This document shows, one piece after another, positions 33,930 through 44,521 of a DNA stretch of 64,000 nucleotides (positions within the stretch are counted from its first letter, which is position 1; every line of letters starts with the position of its first letter). The translations under genes and the position numbers were made by a program. The DNA lies in assembly GCF_964019385.1 (NCBI RefSeq), contig NC_088649.1, positions 6,921,503 through 6,985,502 on the forward strand. Reading direction: 5' to 3'. Source of the DNA: Sycon ciliatum (taxonomy: Eukaryota > Porifera > Calcarea > Leucosolenida > Sycettidae). The notes beneath the pieces were generated by a model. It made no database searches and was not told where the DNA came from. It saw only the letters and a list, made by a program, of their open reading frames with translations.

Positions 33930-35188
33930 TACTCGTAACCACTTCGAGCAGTGAACAAAACTACGAATTCAAAATGTTTCACTCTGTGGACTCTAATATC
34001 GTGTTCTAGTGTGTCAAAAGCCATACTAGTTGATAATAATTATGGCAGCCCGCAATGCGTGACAATTTTACGTATGTTCTCAACTTCAAGTACATGGCAC
34101 CTTCCTGTCACGATCTCAAGCTGTCGTTGAATTTTGCATCAATTGTCGCACAAAAAATGTTAGTTCCCAAATGAGAGTCTTGTCGGTTATGTGACAAATG
34201 ATCACTCCTGCATATGTTTGTCAGTCTCAACAGTATAATTTGTCCTGCAGCGTTCAACTGCTATTCTGACGCAAGTAAATGATCTATCACTCGAAATTCA
34301 CTGTTTCAGTATAAAGAGTAAAAACTGATACTCCAAGGCCAACGTAATCAGGTTTGGAAGCCGTTGTAAGTATGTCCTATTGTAGTACGCATGTTATCAT
34401 CAACATCATTACCTGCTCTCGAGCTAGTTAGGCTGACACCTTCACTTCGGAATGTTCTGCATCATTCATTGGCGACTGACTTTGTAGGCTGTCCATGGTG
34501 AAAAGGATTTCAAACTTCTCAAAGTCGCCATTCTTGTGAAAGCTGTGAAACAGGGCGTCACACCTCATCCTTACACGCTTAGTCGTACTCACTCATCTGA
34601 TTTATACTATCAGTACCTCACCTTGTGTTCTCACCTACATCCTTCAGCATGCCTATGTTGCTAATAGACAACCTCTTACCTTCCACAACGTCTTACCAGT
34701 TACAGGCTGGTAGTGGATGTCGATGAAGATATTATCATGGTTAGGACGTAGCTCTCTATTTTGTCCGCCCTTGTAATCTGGCTATTTTCAAGGCCAACAT
34801 TTCGTGGCCCATCAGTTCGGCGGTAACGGCCCTCATCTTCTGGTATGCTTGCGTGGCTAAGTGGAGCTGCCCCAGTCGCGTTTCTAAAGCGAGACAATCA
34901 GTTGGTTTGACGGAGCTTGATTCGTTAGTTGGCCGTAAACGCTGTGGCTTGTCTCATTTGCAGACCCATAATAATGTGTTGTTTTGACCATTTTTGAGGG
35001 GTATGCCAATTTCAAGGTTCCCTTCAGACACCCTGCTAAAGCGGCTTCTAACAGTCGATATTCACCGAAAGAGACGTGCCTGCAAACTTTGAACGAAATG
35101 GGAGAGATCCACTGGCACATATGGTCTACAAGTTGTGTTCTTCTGAGACTTGCTCGGTCAACAAAGCCTTCGCTCATATCTTCGATCT
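33930..35188. other. Zinc-finger unit spacer beyond ZnF10
   Basis: Matches 24610-25690, then the ordinary spacer word set (34980-35190), and stops at the Penelope-like insertion. No gene. Confidence 0.6.
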
Positions 35189-35244
35189 AAATAATTATAA
35201 ATTCGACGACTAGACAATCATTTTAATATGGCAATAAGTAGGAC

Positions 35245-35598
35245 CAGTAGGACCAGTAGTAGTACCAGTAGGCCAGAACCGAGCAGACCCCACTATCTCA
35301 AGTCTGCAGGCAACGGAGACTGCTGTGGTTCGGCCATGTAGTGAGGGAAGGCGAAGAATCGTCCTCGTTCCAAGCCCTCCTAATGTCAATCAACACAACA
35401 GACATACGACGACCCCGAGGACGACCACGTCTGAGATGGATCGACGTTGTCAAGAAAGACTTACAATGCATTAATCTGTCGCTTCTGGATGCTGTGCAAT
35501 CTGCTTCTGATAGAGCTGCTTGGCTCGAAATTGTTAACAGATGCGTTGACCTCATGCAATGAGTGAAATGCGAACTGTCATTATTATTATTATTATTT
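35245..35598 (+). mobile_element. LINE fragment (3' end), inserted in the left palindrome arm
   Basis: Flanked by 11-base direct repeats ATAAGTAGGAC (35234-35244 and 35599-35609). It encodes the typical C-terminal end of a LINE reverse-transcriptase protein: LRWFGHVVREGE, GRPRLRWIDVVKKDL and SDRAAWLEIVNRC, with a stop near 35562. It ends in an ATT-trinucleotide tail. Severely 5'-truncated. The tail type and protein end suggest an RTE-like or related clade, not resolved. Confidence 0.8.
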
Positions 35599-35731
35599 AT
35601 AAGTAGGACGAGCTGAAGCGACATGTGGACTACTTTATTAATAATGTAAGCGATGGAGACGATGCAAGAAACAACCTAAAGGGTAAGGAAAAATACATGT
35701 AAGAAGAAAAAGGATAATGGAAAAAAAGAAA

Positions 35732-35775
35732 GATGATTTGAACAAGTTTTCGTACAACACTCTTCAGGAATCACC
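35732..35775 (-). ncRNA. Hammerhead-like motif, left palindrome arm
   Basis: Mirror copy of the motif at 39965-40008. Minus strand: stem I GGTGATTC, CTGAAGA, stem II GTG-TTG-TAC, GAAA, AC-TT-GT, then TC. Stem I's 3' strand reads AAATCATC, so the first stem I pair is a mismatch here. Otherwise the core is intact. Confidence 0.55.
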
Positions 35776-35905
35776 GTTGTACTAAAGAACCAAATGAGAA
35801 CAAAGGAAATAATATAGCAATCAATGTAGGGTGACACGATACAATGACAGCACTGGAATATCGAGGTGCGATTTCTCACAAAAGTGTGCAGAAAACAAGG
35901 GTATA

Positions 35906-37422
35906 TGTAGGACTCAGTGAGCAGTCACGTCTCGATGACCGATCACGATCCCCGTGACCAATCAAACAGTCACAAATCCCCGAAGAGCAGTCATAAAGTC
36001 ACACACCAGTTTGAATCCCGATGACCAGTCAGAAACAGCCGCGACTTTCTCTGTGAACGGTCACAGGATCCACGTCAAAATATTACGACTCAACTGTAGG
36101 CATTCACGCGTTCAGCATACTTTTTTCCTTCACAGGTTTCAGAAGTGAGCAAGAAAGATTTCGATCAACTCTCGATCTCCGCGTAGTTTACTTGTAGCTC
36201 GAGTCTGGTGTGTGTGGGCTCCTCTCCAAAACGAAGGGTGGTCGAAAATCTTGCAGGCTTCAGATAGAATCTCTTTTGAGAGGACGTTCTGGCTAGTAGG
36301 TTGTGCTATTCATCATATTTGAAGAACAAACTTCGTCGTTAAGAAAAGCTATTTCGGAATATTTTCAGTCATGTAATTTTTGCATGCCGATCTTGCTAGA
36401 GCAGAGACTGACTTCAACTGATCCAGTGTGCAAGCAGCACTCGATTTGTGTTTTTGGAGATGATGGAGTCAGAAGTGGACATCGTCGACGATGCAGAGAC
36501 GAAAATATAATGAAGATGGAAATGAAAATATGTTCATTTCCAAGAAGGTAGTGAGTACATCAAGCACCTTCGTGTGTGTAGCTCTGTCTTTCTTGTGGAA
36601 GACTCTTGTGGAAGACTCCACAGAAAAACAATGTCCAGCTTGTTGAAACTGAAACTGCCTCTCAGTTGAAGTCGTTCAGGAAGACATCTCTTCAAGACAT
36701 CATTGATCCATTCTCAAGAACCATCGTAAGAAATTAAATCAAGTCAAGTTTATCGATAAGAATGGCGAACTAGACCAGAGAAGTGTGAGTGTCTTGTTTT
36801 GACTGCAGGAAACTGTATTTCAATATTCTGGCTCAACGTAGTGCTTACGCAGTTTACTGCTTCGAACACATCTTCATTTCTACTCCCAAAATACCTCTGT
36901 AAAATTTATTGATGCAACATTAATCATCATGCATCATGGTCTTTCTCGTTGTGCTGCAATAACGTGTATAAGTACATGCATACGAGTACTGTGTACCGTT
37001 TACTGTCTCCTTGTCAGTGTTTTTGGGCGATCCTCCACACCTTCATTTGTCTTCCAATTATTAATTATTAATTTTGCGAATGTAGCCTGCGATGCCTGCT
37101 TGTTAGTGAGAGTGCACCAGACATGTATCGATATGTATGTCTGACGAGATGTTCTTGAACTGGCATGCTGCGTTGCTTAGATATGGTTTAGAATTGGGTG
37201 CTCAATGGCCTGGAGGAATTAATCATGTTTGCGGTCAGTATCACCAAGAGTACGGTTCTTCCGTCTACGCATCTCTTCTTGGCTTGTGGATTGGTTGAAA
37301 AGAGATAAAATAATAATACAGAAGTACTTGTGTCCAAGCGTCGTCATGAAAACAAGTTCTACCTCCGTAACTTTGTCCGCAAGGTCACGTGAATCTAGCT
37401 GGTAGTCCCGCTGCCTATTTGT

Positions 37423-37467
<45 letters not shown>

Positions 37468-37584
37468 TAAGTGTGCGCGCGCATGCGTGTGTGTGTGTGT
37501 GCATGCGTGAGAAAGAGAGTGTGTATATGTGTGAGAGAGAGGGAGAGAGAGAATGTGTGTGTGTGTTTGTGTGTGCGTGCGTGG

Positions 37585-37618
<34 letters not shown>

Positions 37619-37766
37619 ATGTGTGTGTGTGGATGTGTGTGTGTGTGTATGGATGTTTGTGTGTGTGTATGTGTGTGTGTGGATGTGGGTGTGTGTGTCT
37701 CAAAGTCTCTCTTCTACTCTCCCCCTGTCTCGGGGGGGGGGGGCGTGGCCAGCTGTACACCAGGCC

Positions 37767-37807
<41 letters not shown>

Positions 37808-37887
37808 TGTGTCTCAAACTCTCTCTTCTACTCTCCCCCTGTATCAGGGGCGGTGTGGCTAAGCATTTGGCAGCTGTGCACCAGGCC

Positions 37888-37928
<41 letters not shown>

Positions 37929-38768
37929 TGTGTCTCAAACTCTCTCTTCTACTCTCCCCCTGTCTCAGGGGCGGCGTGGCTAAGCATTTGGCAGCTGTGC
38001 ACCAGACCAGGTGTGTGTGTGTGTGTGAATGTAGAGAATGAGTGACATAATTATGTGCGTTTGTGCGAGAGAGATTTAGAGAATGAGTGTGTGTGTGTGT
38101 GTGTGCGCGCGTGTGAGTGTATGTGAGAAAAGGGAGAGAGTGTGGGTGTATGTGTGTGTAATAGTGTGGGCATGTGTGGTCCCCAGCTCTATTCTATGTC
38201 ATTCACGCTGGAACTGCTGCTGCATAGCCCCAAGTCTGAAGACTTGGCAACTTCACGCCTGCACCTGACTCTTGCACTATAATACCCGTCGCCTATGATA
38301 CCCCTTAGAATTTCCCACCTAACCCCTTGCTCCCCCTTATGTTCAGGCTGCCCGTTTAGGAGCCATCAGTTGCCTGACGATCGTAGTAATACGTGAAACT
38401 CAGAGTTGTGACAAAGCCTCCAATCTCTCTTGTAATACAGATATACCATTATTCTGCCTGTGACTACTCACAGAGAAAGAGTGGTCACAACTGTACATTC
38501 CGCATGGAATTATAGTGGTCACAACTGTATTCTGTGACCGCTCATAGGGTATTATAGTTTCCACAACAAATCCTGCAGTACGAAGCACCCTGCGAGCAGT
38601 CACGAACTGTGTACTTTACACATGTACATGTATGGTGATTTTTGACTGGTCATGGGGCATTGTCACTGGTAAACTAATTTGGGACTGGTCATGGGGGGTT
38701 TGTGACTGTTTGACTGGTCACGGGGACCGTGATTGGTCACGGGCCTTGACTGGTCACTGAGTCCTACA
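35906..38768. mobile_element. 2.86-kb DNA transposon with TIRs, inserted in the left palindrome arm
   Basis: Ends are inverted: TGTAGGACTCAGTGA at 35906 and its complement at 38754-38768. The similarity runs on for about 90 bp and is rich in GACCAGTCA-like words. TATA flanks it on both sides (35902-35905 and 38769-38772). The intact right arm of the palindrome shows the empty site, with GTATAC at that point. Interior: no transposase recognised; an 82-codon frame at 36303-36551 has a few spaced cysteines and histidines but no clear domain. Superfamily unknown. Confidence 0.75.
37420..38140. repeat. GT microsatellite and 113- to 120-bp tandem repeat
   Basis: Long GT runs alternate with three copies of a unit that starts TCTCAAA(G/C)TCTCTCTTC (37699, 37812, 37932) and includes GCAGCTGTGCACCAGGCCAGG. 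The unit expanded inside the TIR element. The large valine/cysteine frames here are simple-repeat artefacts. Confidence 0.9.
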
Positions 38769-38921
38769 TATAAAAGTAAGAACTAAGCGTGACAAGTGTG
38801 TATCAGCAACAAAAACAAAAAAGTGAGAACGAATGATAATAATAACAATAATAAACAAGAAGGTGACAAAACAAATTTAGGCACAAGTGGCAACAACGTT
38901 GCCACACTACACAACAGAACA

Positions 38922-39299
38922 TTATTTGAGCAATTTTAGGGCAATAACGCTATATTTCTGGACACACAAATTTGGCTTATGAATGCGCTGACAAACAGCT
39001 TCCAAAACTTGTAACTGCAAAAGATAACCATGACGAGCACGGCACAAAACAGAAAAACAGGAATCAGAATAAGTACGACAACAGTCAGTACTAGAAACCA
39101 AATGATTGTATACTGAAGACTTGTTATTACGAGACGGACGCACACAATCTCGACTCACGGGCACACCCTCATACTCACTCTCACCCTCACTCAGCTCACC
39201 TTCTCCCTCACTGTCCGAATCAGAACCTGCTCCGTCATCCACCGCGGTTTGACTCTCCTCCTCACTTGCATCGTCCTGCGTCTCACCTTCACCACCCAC
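38922..39299 (-). CDS. Penelope-like endonuclease C-terminal fragment, left arm
   Basis: Open frame of 125 codons running outward from the palindrome centre, without an ATG at its start (it begins GTG at the centre). Residues 1-45 are very acidic (DDASEEESQ, SDSDSEGEGELSEGE). Then comes a tail, FSVLCRARH, LQVLEAVCQRIHKPNLC, which resembles the end of GIY-YIG domains, where a Glu in the EA..I motif is catalytic. The GIY and YIG motifs themselves are absent, so no activity is expected. It is a mirror of the frame at 39307-39684, differing in a few residues. Confidence 0.5.
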   Translation of the reverse strand: MGGEGETQDDASEEESQTAVDDGAGSDSDSEGEGELSEGESEYEGVPVSRDCVRPSRNNKSSVYNHLVSSTDCCRTYSDSCFSVLCRARHGYLLQLQVLEAVCQRIHKPNLCVQKYSVIALKLLK

Positions 39300-39306
39300 T
39301 ATTTGC

Positions 39307-39684
39307 GTGGGTGGTGAAGGTGAGACGCAGGACGATGCAAGTGAGGAGGAGAGTCAAACCGTGGCGGATGACGGAGCAGGTTCTGATTCGGACAGTGAGG
39401 GAGAAGGTGAGCTGAGTGAGGGTGAGAGTGAGTGTGAGGGTGTGCGCGTGAGTCGAGATTGTGTGCGTCCGTCTCGTAATAACAAGTCTTCAGTATACAA
39501 TCATTTGGTTTCTAGTACTGACTGTTGTCGTACTTATTCTGATTCCTGTTTTTCTGTTTTGTGCCGTGCTCGTCATGGTTATCTTTTGCAGTTACAAGTT
39601 TTGGAAGCTGTTTGTCAGCGCATTCATAAGCCGAATTTGTGTGTCCAGAAAGATAGTGTAATTACCCTAAATTTGTTCAAATAA
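39307..39684 (+). CDS. Penelope-like endonuclease C-terminal fragment, right arm
   Basis: Mirror copy of 38922-39299: acidic segment, then YNHLVSSTDCC, FSVLCRAR, VLEAVCQRIHKPNLC and a stop at 39682-39684. The tail is homologous to that of the protein at 52282-53067 (FSVLCRARY, KVLEAVCIRTHKPDLC), so acid-rich stretch plus tail is a recurring arrangement. No ATG; this is a retroelement remnant rather than a host gene. Confidence 0.5.
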   Translation: MGGEGETQDDASEEESQTVADDGAGSDSDSEGEGELSEGESECEGVRVSRDCVRPSRNNKSSVYNHLVSSTDCCRTYSDSCFSVLCRARHGYLLQLQVLEAVCQRIHKPNLCVQKDSVITLNLFK

Positions 39685-39964
39685 TGTTCTGTTGTGTAGT
39701 GTGGCAACGTTGTTGCCACTTGTGCCTAAATTTGTTTTGTCACCTTCTTGTTTATTATTGTTATTATTATCATTCGTTCTCACTTTTTTGTTTTTGTTGC
39801 TGATACACACTTGTCACGCTTAGTTCTTACTTGTATACCCTTGTTATCTGCTAACTTTTGTGAGAAATCGCCCCCTCGATATTCCAGTGCTGTCATTGTA
39901 TCGTGTAACCCTACCTTGATTGCTATATTATTTCCTTTGTTCTCATTTTGTTCTTTAGTACAAC

Positions 39965-40008
39965 GGTGATTCCTGAAGAGTGTTGTACGAAAACTTGTTC
40001 GAATCATC
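39965..40008 (+). ncRNA. Hammerhead ribozyme motif, compact type I
   Basis: Stem I GGTGATTC (39965-39972) pairs with GAATCATC (40001-40008) with one G-U. CTGAAGA fits the CUGANGA core. Stem II is GTG-TTG-TAC (3 bp). GAAA follows at 39989-39992. Stem III is AC-TT-GT (2 bp, 2-base loop), then TC as the predicted cleavage site. All invariant core positions are present. Hammerheads of this sort are known from Penelope-like elements. Such a short stem III may require a dimeric fold. The motif was found by eye. Confidence 0.65.
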
Positions 40009-40159
40009 TATTTTTTTCTCCATTACCCTTTTTCTTCTTACATGTATTTTTCCTTACCCTTTAGGTTGTTTCTTGCATCGTCTCCATCGCTTACATTGTT
40101 AATAAAGTAGTCCACATGTCGCTTCAGCTCGTCCTACTTATTGCCATATTAAATAATTA

Positions 40160-40466
40160 TAGTCAAATCTTCTCAGATCAAAGGTTTTACTAGAATAATG
40201 CTATTAACTTCAGATATATTACTTGAAGTACATGAGAACGAGACCATGGAATAGAACACAAATACAGAATAACATAATCCACATCAGATTGCGATTCTAG
40301 ACTATCATAGTCTATCACGTGTATGGCTACGATCATACTCGGTTGAATAGCATCAACGAGTGGAATATTTTTAAACTGCTGGGAATTTATACTATCGTTT
40401 TAACAGACACACACCTACACACACCCACACTCTCTCTCTCTTGTTCGTACAATCCGCGATATTCAT
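40160..40466. other. Zinc-finger unit spacer between two insertions
   Basis: Resumes the spacer broken at 35189 (GAGAACGAGACCATGGAATAG and following words) with a short CA run at 40408-40430, and ends at the fold-back element. No gene. Confidence 0.6.
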
Positions 40467-41039
40467 GTTAAAACAAAATGGCGTCACGATTTATTGAAAG
40501 TGGTATAGTTGGTGGTACGAGTGTTCAAAACCATTTGAACTTCATACTGTTCGTCTTCTTTTTGACATGCTCTCTTTCCATCGTCCTTAGCTTTTGTTTG
40601 TTGAGAGCTGTTTTGGCTTTCTCCTATACCTCTGGGGGATGCCAAGTGATGGTTTTGAGAGGCTGGTGATGGCTGTGAGCGAGAGTTTGCCGATCGGCGT
40701 CGTCCTCGCTATAGCGATGAAAATACTAGTTACTGCGCACCTGGCAGATATCACAACACGTCGGAGCGTCCAGGAGCAAAGGAATCTTGGGTTTTCACTG
40801 GAATCTAGTTCCTCCAGCATCGTGTAGCCCACCGTCGGTGAATGGCGGTCCAGAAAGGTCGAACCTGGTCTTCTGCAGCATCTCGCAGTCCTGCGAGGCA
40901 CACTGAATACGCCTGTCATGTATTCTACAAATAAAAATCACGAAGTAGTGGACTTTACAGTGATGAGTCTATCCTGTATGCTGCAAAAGACGCAGGAAAT
41001 GTGACTGGTGTCTGTACACTCAGTGACTGGACGCCATCA

Positions 41040-41330
41040 CCCCAGTCTTCTCCTGCAGGATCTGTTTGACATTGACATTATGCAGTAGGTCGGCATTGAC
41101 CTGGTTTGGCAGCTATCGTAATAGTATCTGCCTGGTTGGATGTAGCAGGTTGGTGTTTGCTCGTCGTCCAGTCCGGAATTTTCTTGTAACTCACGGTGGA
41201 GTACGCGCAGGGTTTGTGATCATCCCTGTTCACTTCGATATTATCAAACACAACATTCCCTTTGTCACTCATCTTATCCTGAGTACTGAATTTGCTGACA
41301 ATATTGCACCACACTTGTCACAACCTACCG
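41040..41330 (+). pseudogene. LINE reverse-transcriptase fragment in the fold-back arm
   Basis: With frame changes one reads LLQDLFDID, LTWFGSY, SSSPEFSC, GVRAGF and FVTHL..FADNI, which follow the order W..SYL / SSP / GVPQGS / FADD of non-LTR reverse transcriptases. The mirror arm (about 43418-43570, minus) reads WFGSYLPGWM and CNCGVPAGFE. Decayed, with frameshifts and stops. Confidence 0.5.
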
Positions 41331-42221
41331 CCACTGCTGGCGGTGGCGACTGGTTCGTCAATGGCGGTGACCAGGCTGACTGACTAGCTTCGAGACAGCG
41401 GCCTCGTTGTCAACCCCGCGGCAGTCTAAAGGTTGATTTTATCGATCCAGCCTCAGCGCCATGTTGACGATGCCCTAGTGACTGTGTGTCATGGATTGCC
41501 TTGCCATCAGCGGTCATTGCCGTCCACCTTGATGCAGCCCTCAACAACTGGCTCAGCCCATGGGAGCCTCAAGTGGACAAAGTTGTTGCCAAAGTAGCTC
41601 AGAAGATTGGTGCATCATGGTGTAGGTGAGCACATAACTAGGACTTCCCAGCGCCTATTTGTCCAGGCTGCGATACTATGTGACATGCTGTACTGCACAT
41701 TCTTTTCAGAACTGCAAGGCCGGCAGCTGGACCGACTGCAGGGGTCGCGCACATGCAGGCCGCCTGTTGCCAGTGCAGCATTCTGGAACGTTCCTTCCTT
41801 CTGAGATCCGTGGAATAATAACTTTCTTTGCTTCAAAGCAAGTTGCTTACCTTTCTGTTGTGCTCCCAGTGTCCTTACAACAATAACCTACAGCAATGTT
41901 TTATTTTCCTTTCCATTCCCCAACCAATGAATACTACGATGTCGATTCTATTTCTTCATACCTTGGTGTGTGCCCGCGCACGCACGTGTGTGCGTGTATA
42001 CCTCACTCGGCACTCGAAGTTCTGTTCCCCATCACTGGAACACTGCCTGTTCTTTCAGGACCTGCCATCATCTGCAGATGGGCATTCAATGATTGTATTG
42101 TGTGTGTGTTTCATTCAGAATCAGATCCGCTATCGTTGCTATAAGAGAAAATCTGTGTGTTCACATCCAGCGCATTTTTAGGTTTGCGTGCTTTTCTCGC
42201 CACGGGCGCATACATGGGACA

Positions 42222-42232
42222 TTGTGTGTGTG

Positions 42233-42291
<59 letters not shown>

Positions 42292-42292
42292 C
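42222..42292. repeat. GT microsatellite
   Basis: About 35 GT dinucleotides with two interruptions, inside the fold-back spacer. Confidence 0.95.
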
Positions 42293-42304
42293 TGTGTGTA
42301 TGGG

Positions 42305-42400
42305 GATTTATTTATTTATTTATTGCAGCATCTCATAGCACAGTGAGAACACCGGCCAATACAAAGAGAGAGGGTGTTAGCCAACCACGGCAATTGGATA
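42305..42400. repeat. Short interspersed repeat, shared with 58205-58295
   Basis: After a TTTA or ATT run, both loci share CATCTCA, AACACCGGCCAAT and GCCAACCA(A/C)GGC in the same order. On the minus strand the TAAA/AAT run would be a 3' tail, so this may be the 3' end of a retroposon. Confidence 0.45.
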
Positions 42401-44215
42401 TTGTCTGTATCGGCTTTTGGTACTAATGTTCAGGTCTGTGCTTGCATGTGTGAACATGAAATTGTTCGGTTCTGTGCATGCTATTGCTATGTTGTATATT
42501 ATTGTATGTATGTGTGCATTTCCACGAACAGTGTAGACGAGCGTGGAGAGTGCATTCATCCCTCATCAACCACTTCCCCTTGGGCTTACGAGAGTTTTTT
42601 CTGCGTACCTCTCATTTTTGTTTGTGTCTCTCTGATACTGTATTGATGCCGGTACCTGTACCTCGATGTGTTCCTCTATCTGCAGTCGCCTTTAACCGTC
42701 GGTCAAGTTAACGTTTATTGTGCTCTAGGTATCGTGCGAATCAAAATGAACAATAATAACACAAGTCGTGCTAGAGTGACGACATGTGCGTGTAGTAGGG
42801 TTGATGCGATGGGACGTTATAATTAGGTGGAACAGAACACACATTGGGCAGATTGATTGGGCATCATTGATTGTGCTCAGTCTAAACAGTGAACATAATA
42901 ATTATCTCCAGTGACAGACTGTAGCGGCTAGCCTCCAATAGGTAGCTGGCACTAGTCGCTACTGCTTGTTTGACAGGTGCCGCCAGAACCCCTGTTGTGT
43001 CATGCTATAGATGCACATGCCCTGTTCTGGGGCATACTGAGGTACTTTGATTTTGTTGACTGCATGTAGACAGCATCCAATAGTAGTACTCGTAGACCTT
43101 GGCTCTTTGTAGGTCAACCACCATCGCATGGATCGATCGGTGACTATGCACTTGGAGGTTGGAATAGCCCGCGCTGAACAGATCTTGCCATGGCCCAGGG
43201 AGTGAACTCGCTTACTCGACTATCCCGGTTTTAGTTAACCAGCATGAGTGGTGCAATTTGTCCATACCATGTTGCGAGCTCACAGTTGTTTGGGCAGGTT
43301 TTGAGCTGCACCACGAAACAAAGCGAAATAACGGCGTGACTGTAGAGCAAGGAAGCGGCGAGACGGCACTTCCAGGACGAGACAGGCAGTAGAGATGTGT
43401 TCACAGCACGAGCAACCTCTCAAACCCTGCCGGTACTCCACAGTTACAAGAAAATGTCGGACTGGACGACGCGCCAATGCAAACCTGCTACATCCAACCA
43501 GGCAGATAGCTGCCAAACCAGGCCAATGTCGACCCACTGCATACCGGTATGTCAATGTCAAACAGATCCTGCAGGAGAAGACTGGGATGATATTGGCGTC
43601 CAGTGTACGGACACCAGTCACATTTCCTGCGTCTTTTGCAGCATACAGGATAGACTCATCACTGTAAAGTCCACTACTTCGTGATTTTTATTTGTAGAAT
43701 ACATGACAGGCGTATTCAGTGTGCCTCGCAGGACTGCGAGATGCTGCAGAAGACCAGTTTCGACCTTTCTGGACCGCCATTCACCGACGGTGGGCTACAC
43801 GATGCTGGAGGAACTAGATTCCATTGAAAACCCAAGATTCCTTTGCTCCTGGACGCTCCGACGTGTTGTGATATCTGCCAGGTGCGCAGTAACTAGTATT
43901 TTCATCGCTATAGCGAGGACGACGCCGATCGGCAAACTCTTGCTCACAGCCATCACCAGCCTCTCAAAACCATCACTTGGCATCCCCCAGAGGTATAGGA
44001 GAAAGCCAAAACAGCTCTCAACAAACAAAAGCTAAGGACGATGGAAAGAGAGCATGTCCAAAATAAGACGAACAGTATGAAGTTCAAATGGGTTAGAACA
44101 CTCGTTCCACCAACTATACCACTTTCAATAAATCGTGACGCCATTTTGTTTTAACACGCATACGGTCCATTCATGAGCACGAAGAGAAGAAAGGCATATT
44201 AACACATAGTAATAC

Positions 44216-44521
44216 CAGGCAGGCACAGTGGGTTGGTCAAAGACCATGATTGAGATACGAGAGGTACCTGGTTCAAGTCCTGCCTGGGAGCGGTTTTTCC
44301 AGCCGTGCTGCTACCCACAGTCAATTGGGAACTTGTGGCCAGGCACAAGGGGTACATGTATGCAGCTAATGGGGTCGCTTTCGGCACTTGTGCCAGTGGT
44401 TGTGAGACTTACCCACTCACCCCCACCGTTAGGCGCTGCATCTGCCGCTAGGGTTTATCGGGTGTTAGCGGCCGTCGTGAGTTCCCTTCGGGAACGGATA
44501 CGATAATTTACTTTACTTTAC
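44216..44521 (+). mobile_element. tRNA-derived SINE, full length
   Basis: The 5' head can fold like a tRNA: CAGGCAGG at the start complements CCTGCCTG about 65 bases on, and GGTTCAAGTCC (about 44271) matches the RNA polymerase III B box. The body is shared with the copy at 1601-1731 and the tail is TTTAC repeated. TAATAC flanks both sides (44210-44215 and 44522-44527) as target duplication. It sits in the 3' flank of ZnF11. Family not identified. Confidence 0.8.

Larger units (their letters stand above)
35200..40150. mobile_element. Inverted (head-to-head) Penelope-like retroelement tails
   Basis: A long palindrome centred at 39300-39306. The right arm (39307-40150) is uninterrupted. The left arm is the same sequence in reverse, split into 35225-35244, 35599-35905 and 38769-39299 by two later insertions. 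AAATAATTATA stands at 35189-35199 and 40151-40161, an 11-base target duplication, so the pair entered the zinc-finger spacer as one insertion. Each arm has the C-terminal end of a GIY-YIG-like endonuclease frame, a 3' region and a hammerhead motif. The Penelope assignment rests on that combination and is inference. Confidence 0.65.
40467..44155. mobile_element. Fold-back element with 740-bp inverted arms
   Basis: The arms 40467-41216 and 43418-44155 are inverted copies of each other (ends GTTAAAACAAAATGGCGTCAC and complement) around a 2.2-kb spacer. Each arm has a paired set of open frames with no motif I know (for example 40587-40919 minus and 43703-44035 plus), and, at its inner end, LINE reverse-transcriptase-like sequence. 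The spacer holds a GT microsatellite (42222-42292) and no recognised gene. Zinc-finger spacer stands on both sides. Target duplication not certain. It could be a fold-back DNA transposon or an inverted pair of LINE copies. Confidence 0.6.

Noticed and set aside
36303..36551. THAP-like zinc finger in the TIR element
   Set aside because: The spacing of cysteines and histidine does not fit C2CH well enough; no transposase follows.
37471..38041. Long valine/cysteine frames (up to 170 codons)
   Set aside because: They are translations of GT microsatellite and tandem repeat, with similar frames open on both strands.
41607..42181. Genes in the fold-back spacer
   Set aside because: Overlapping frames of 65 to 117 codons on both strands without motif or copy elsewhere.
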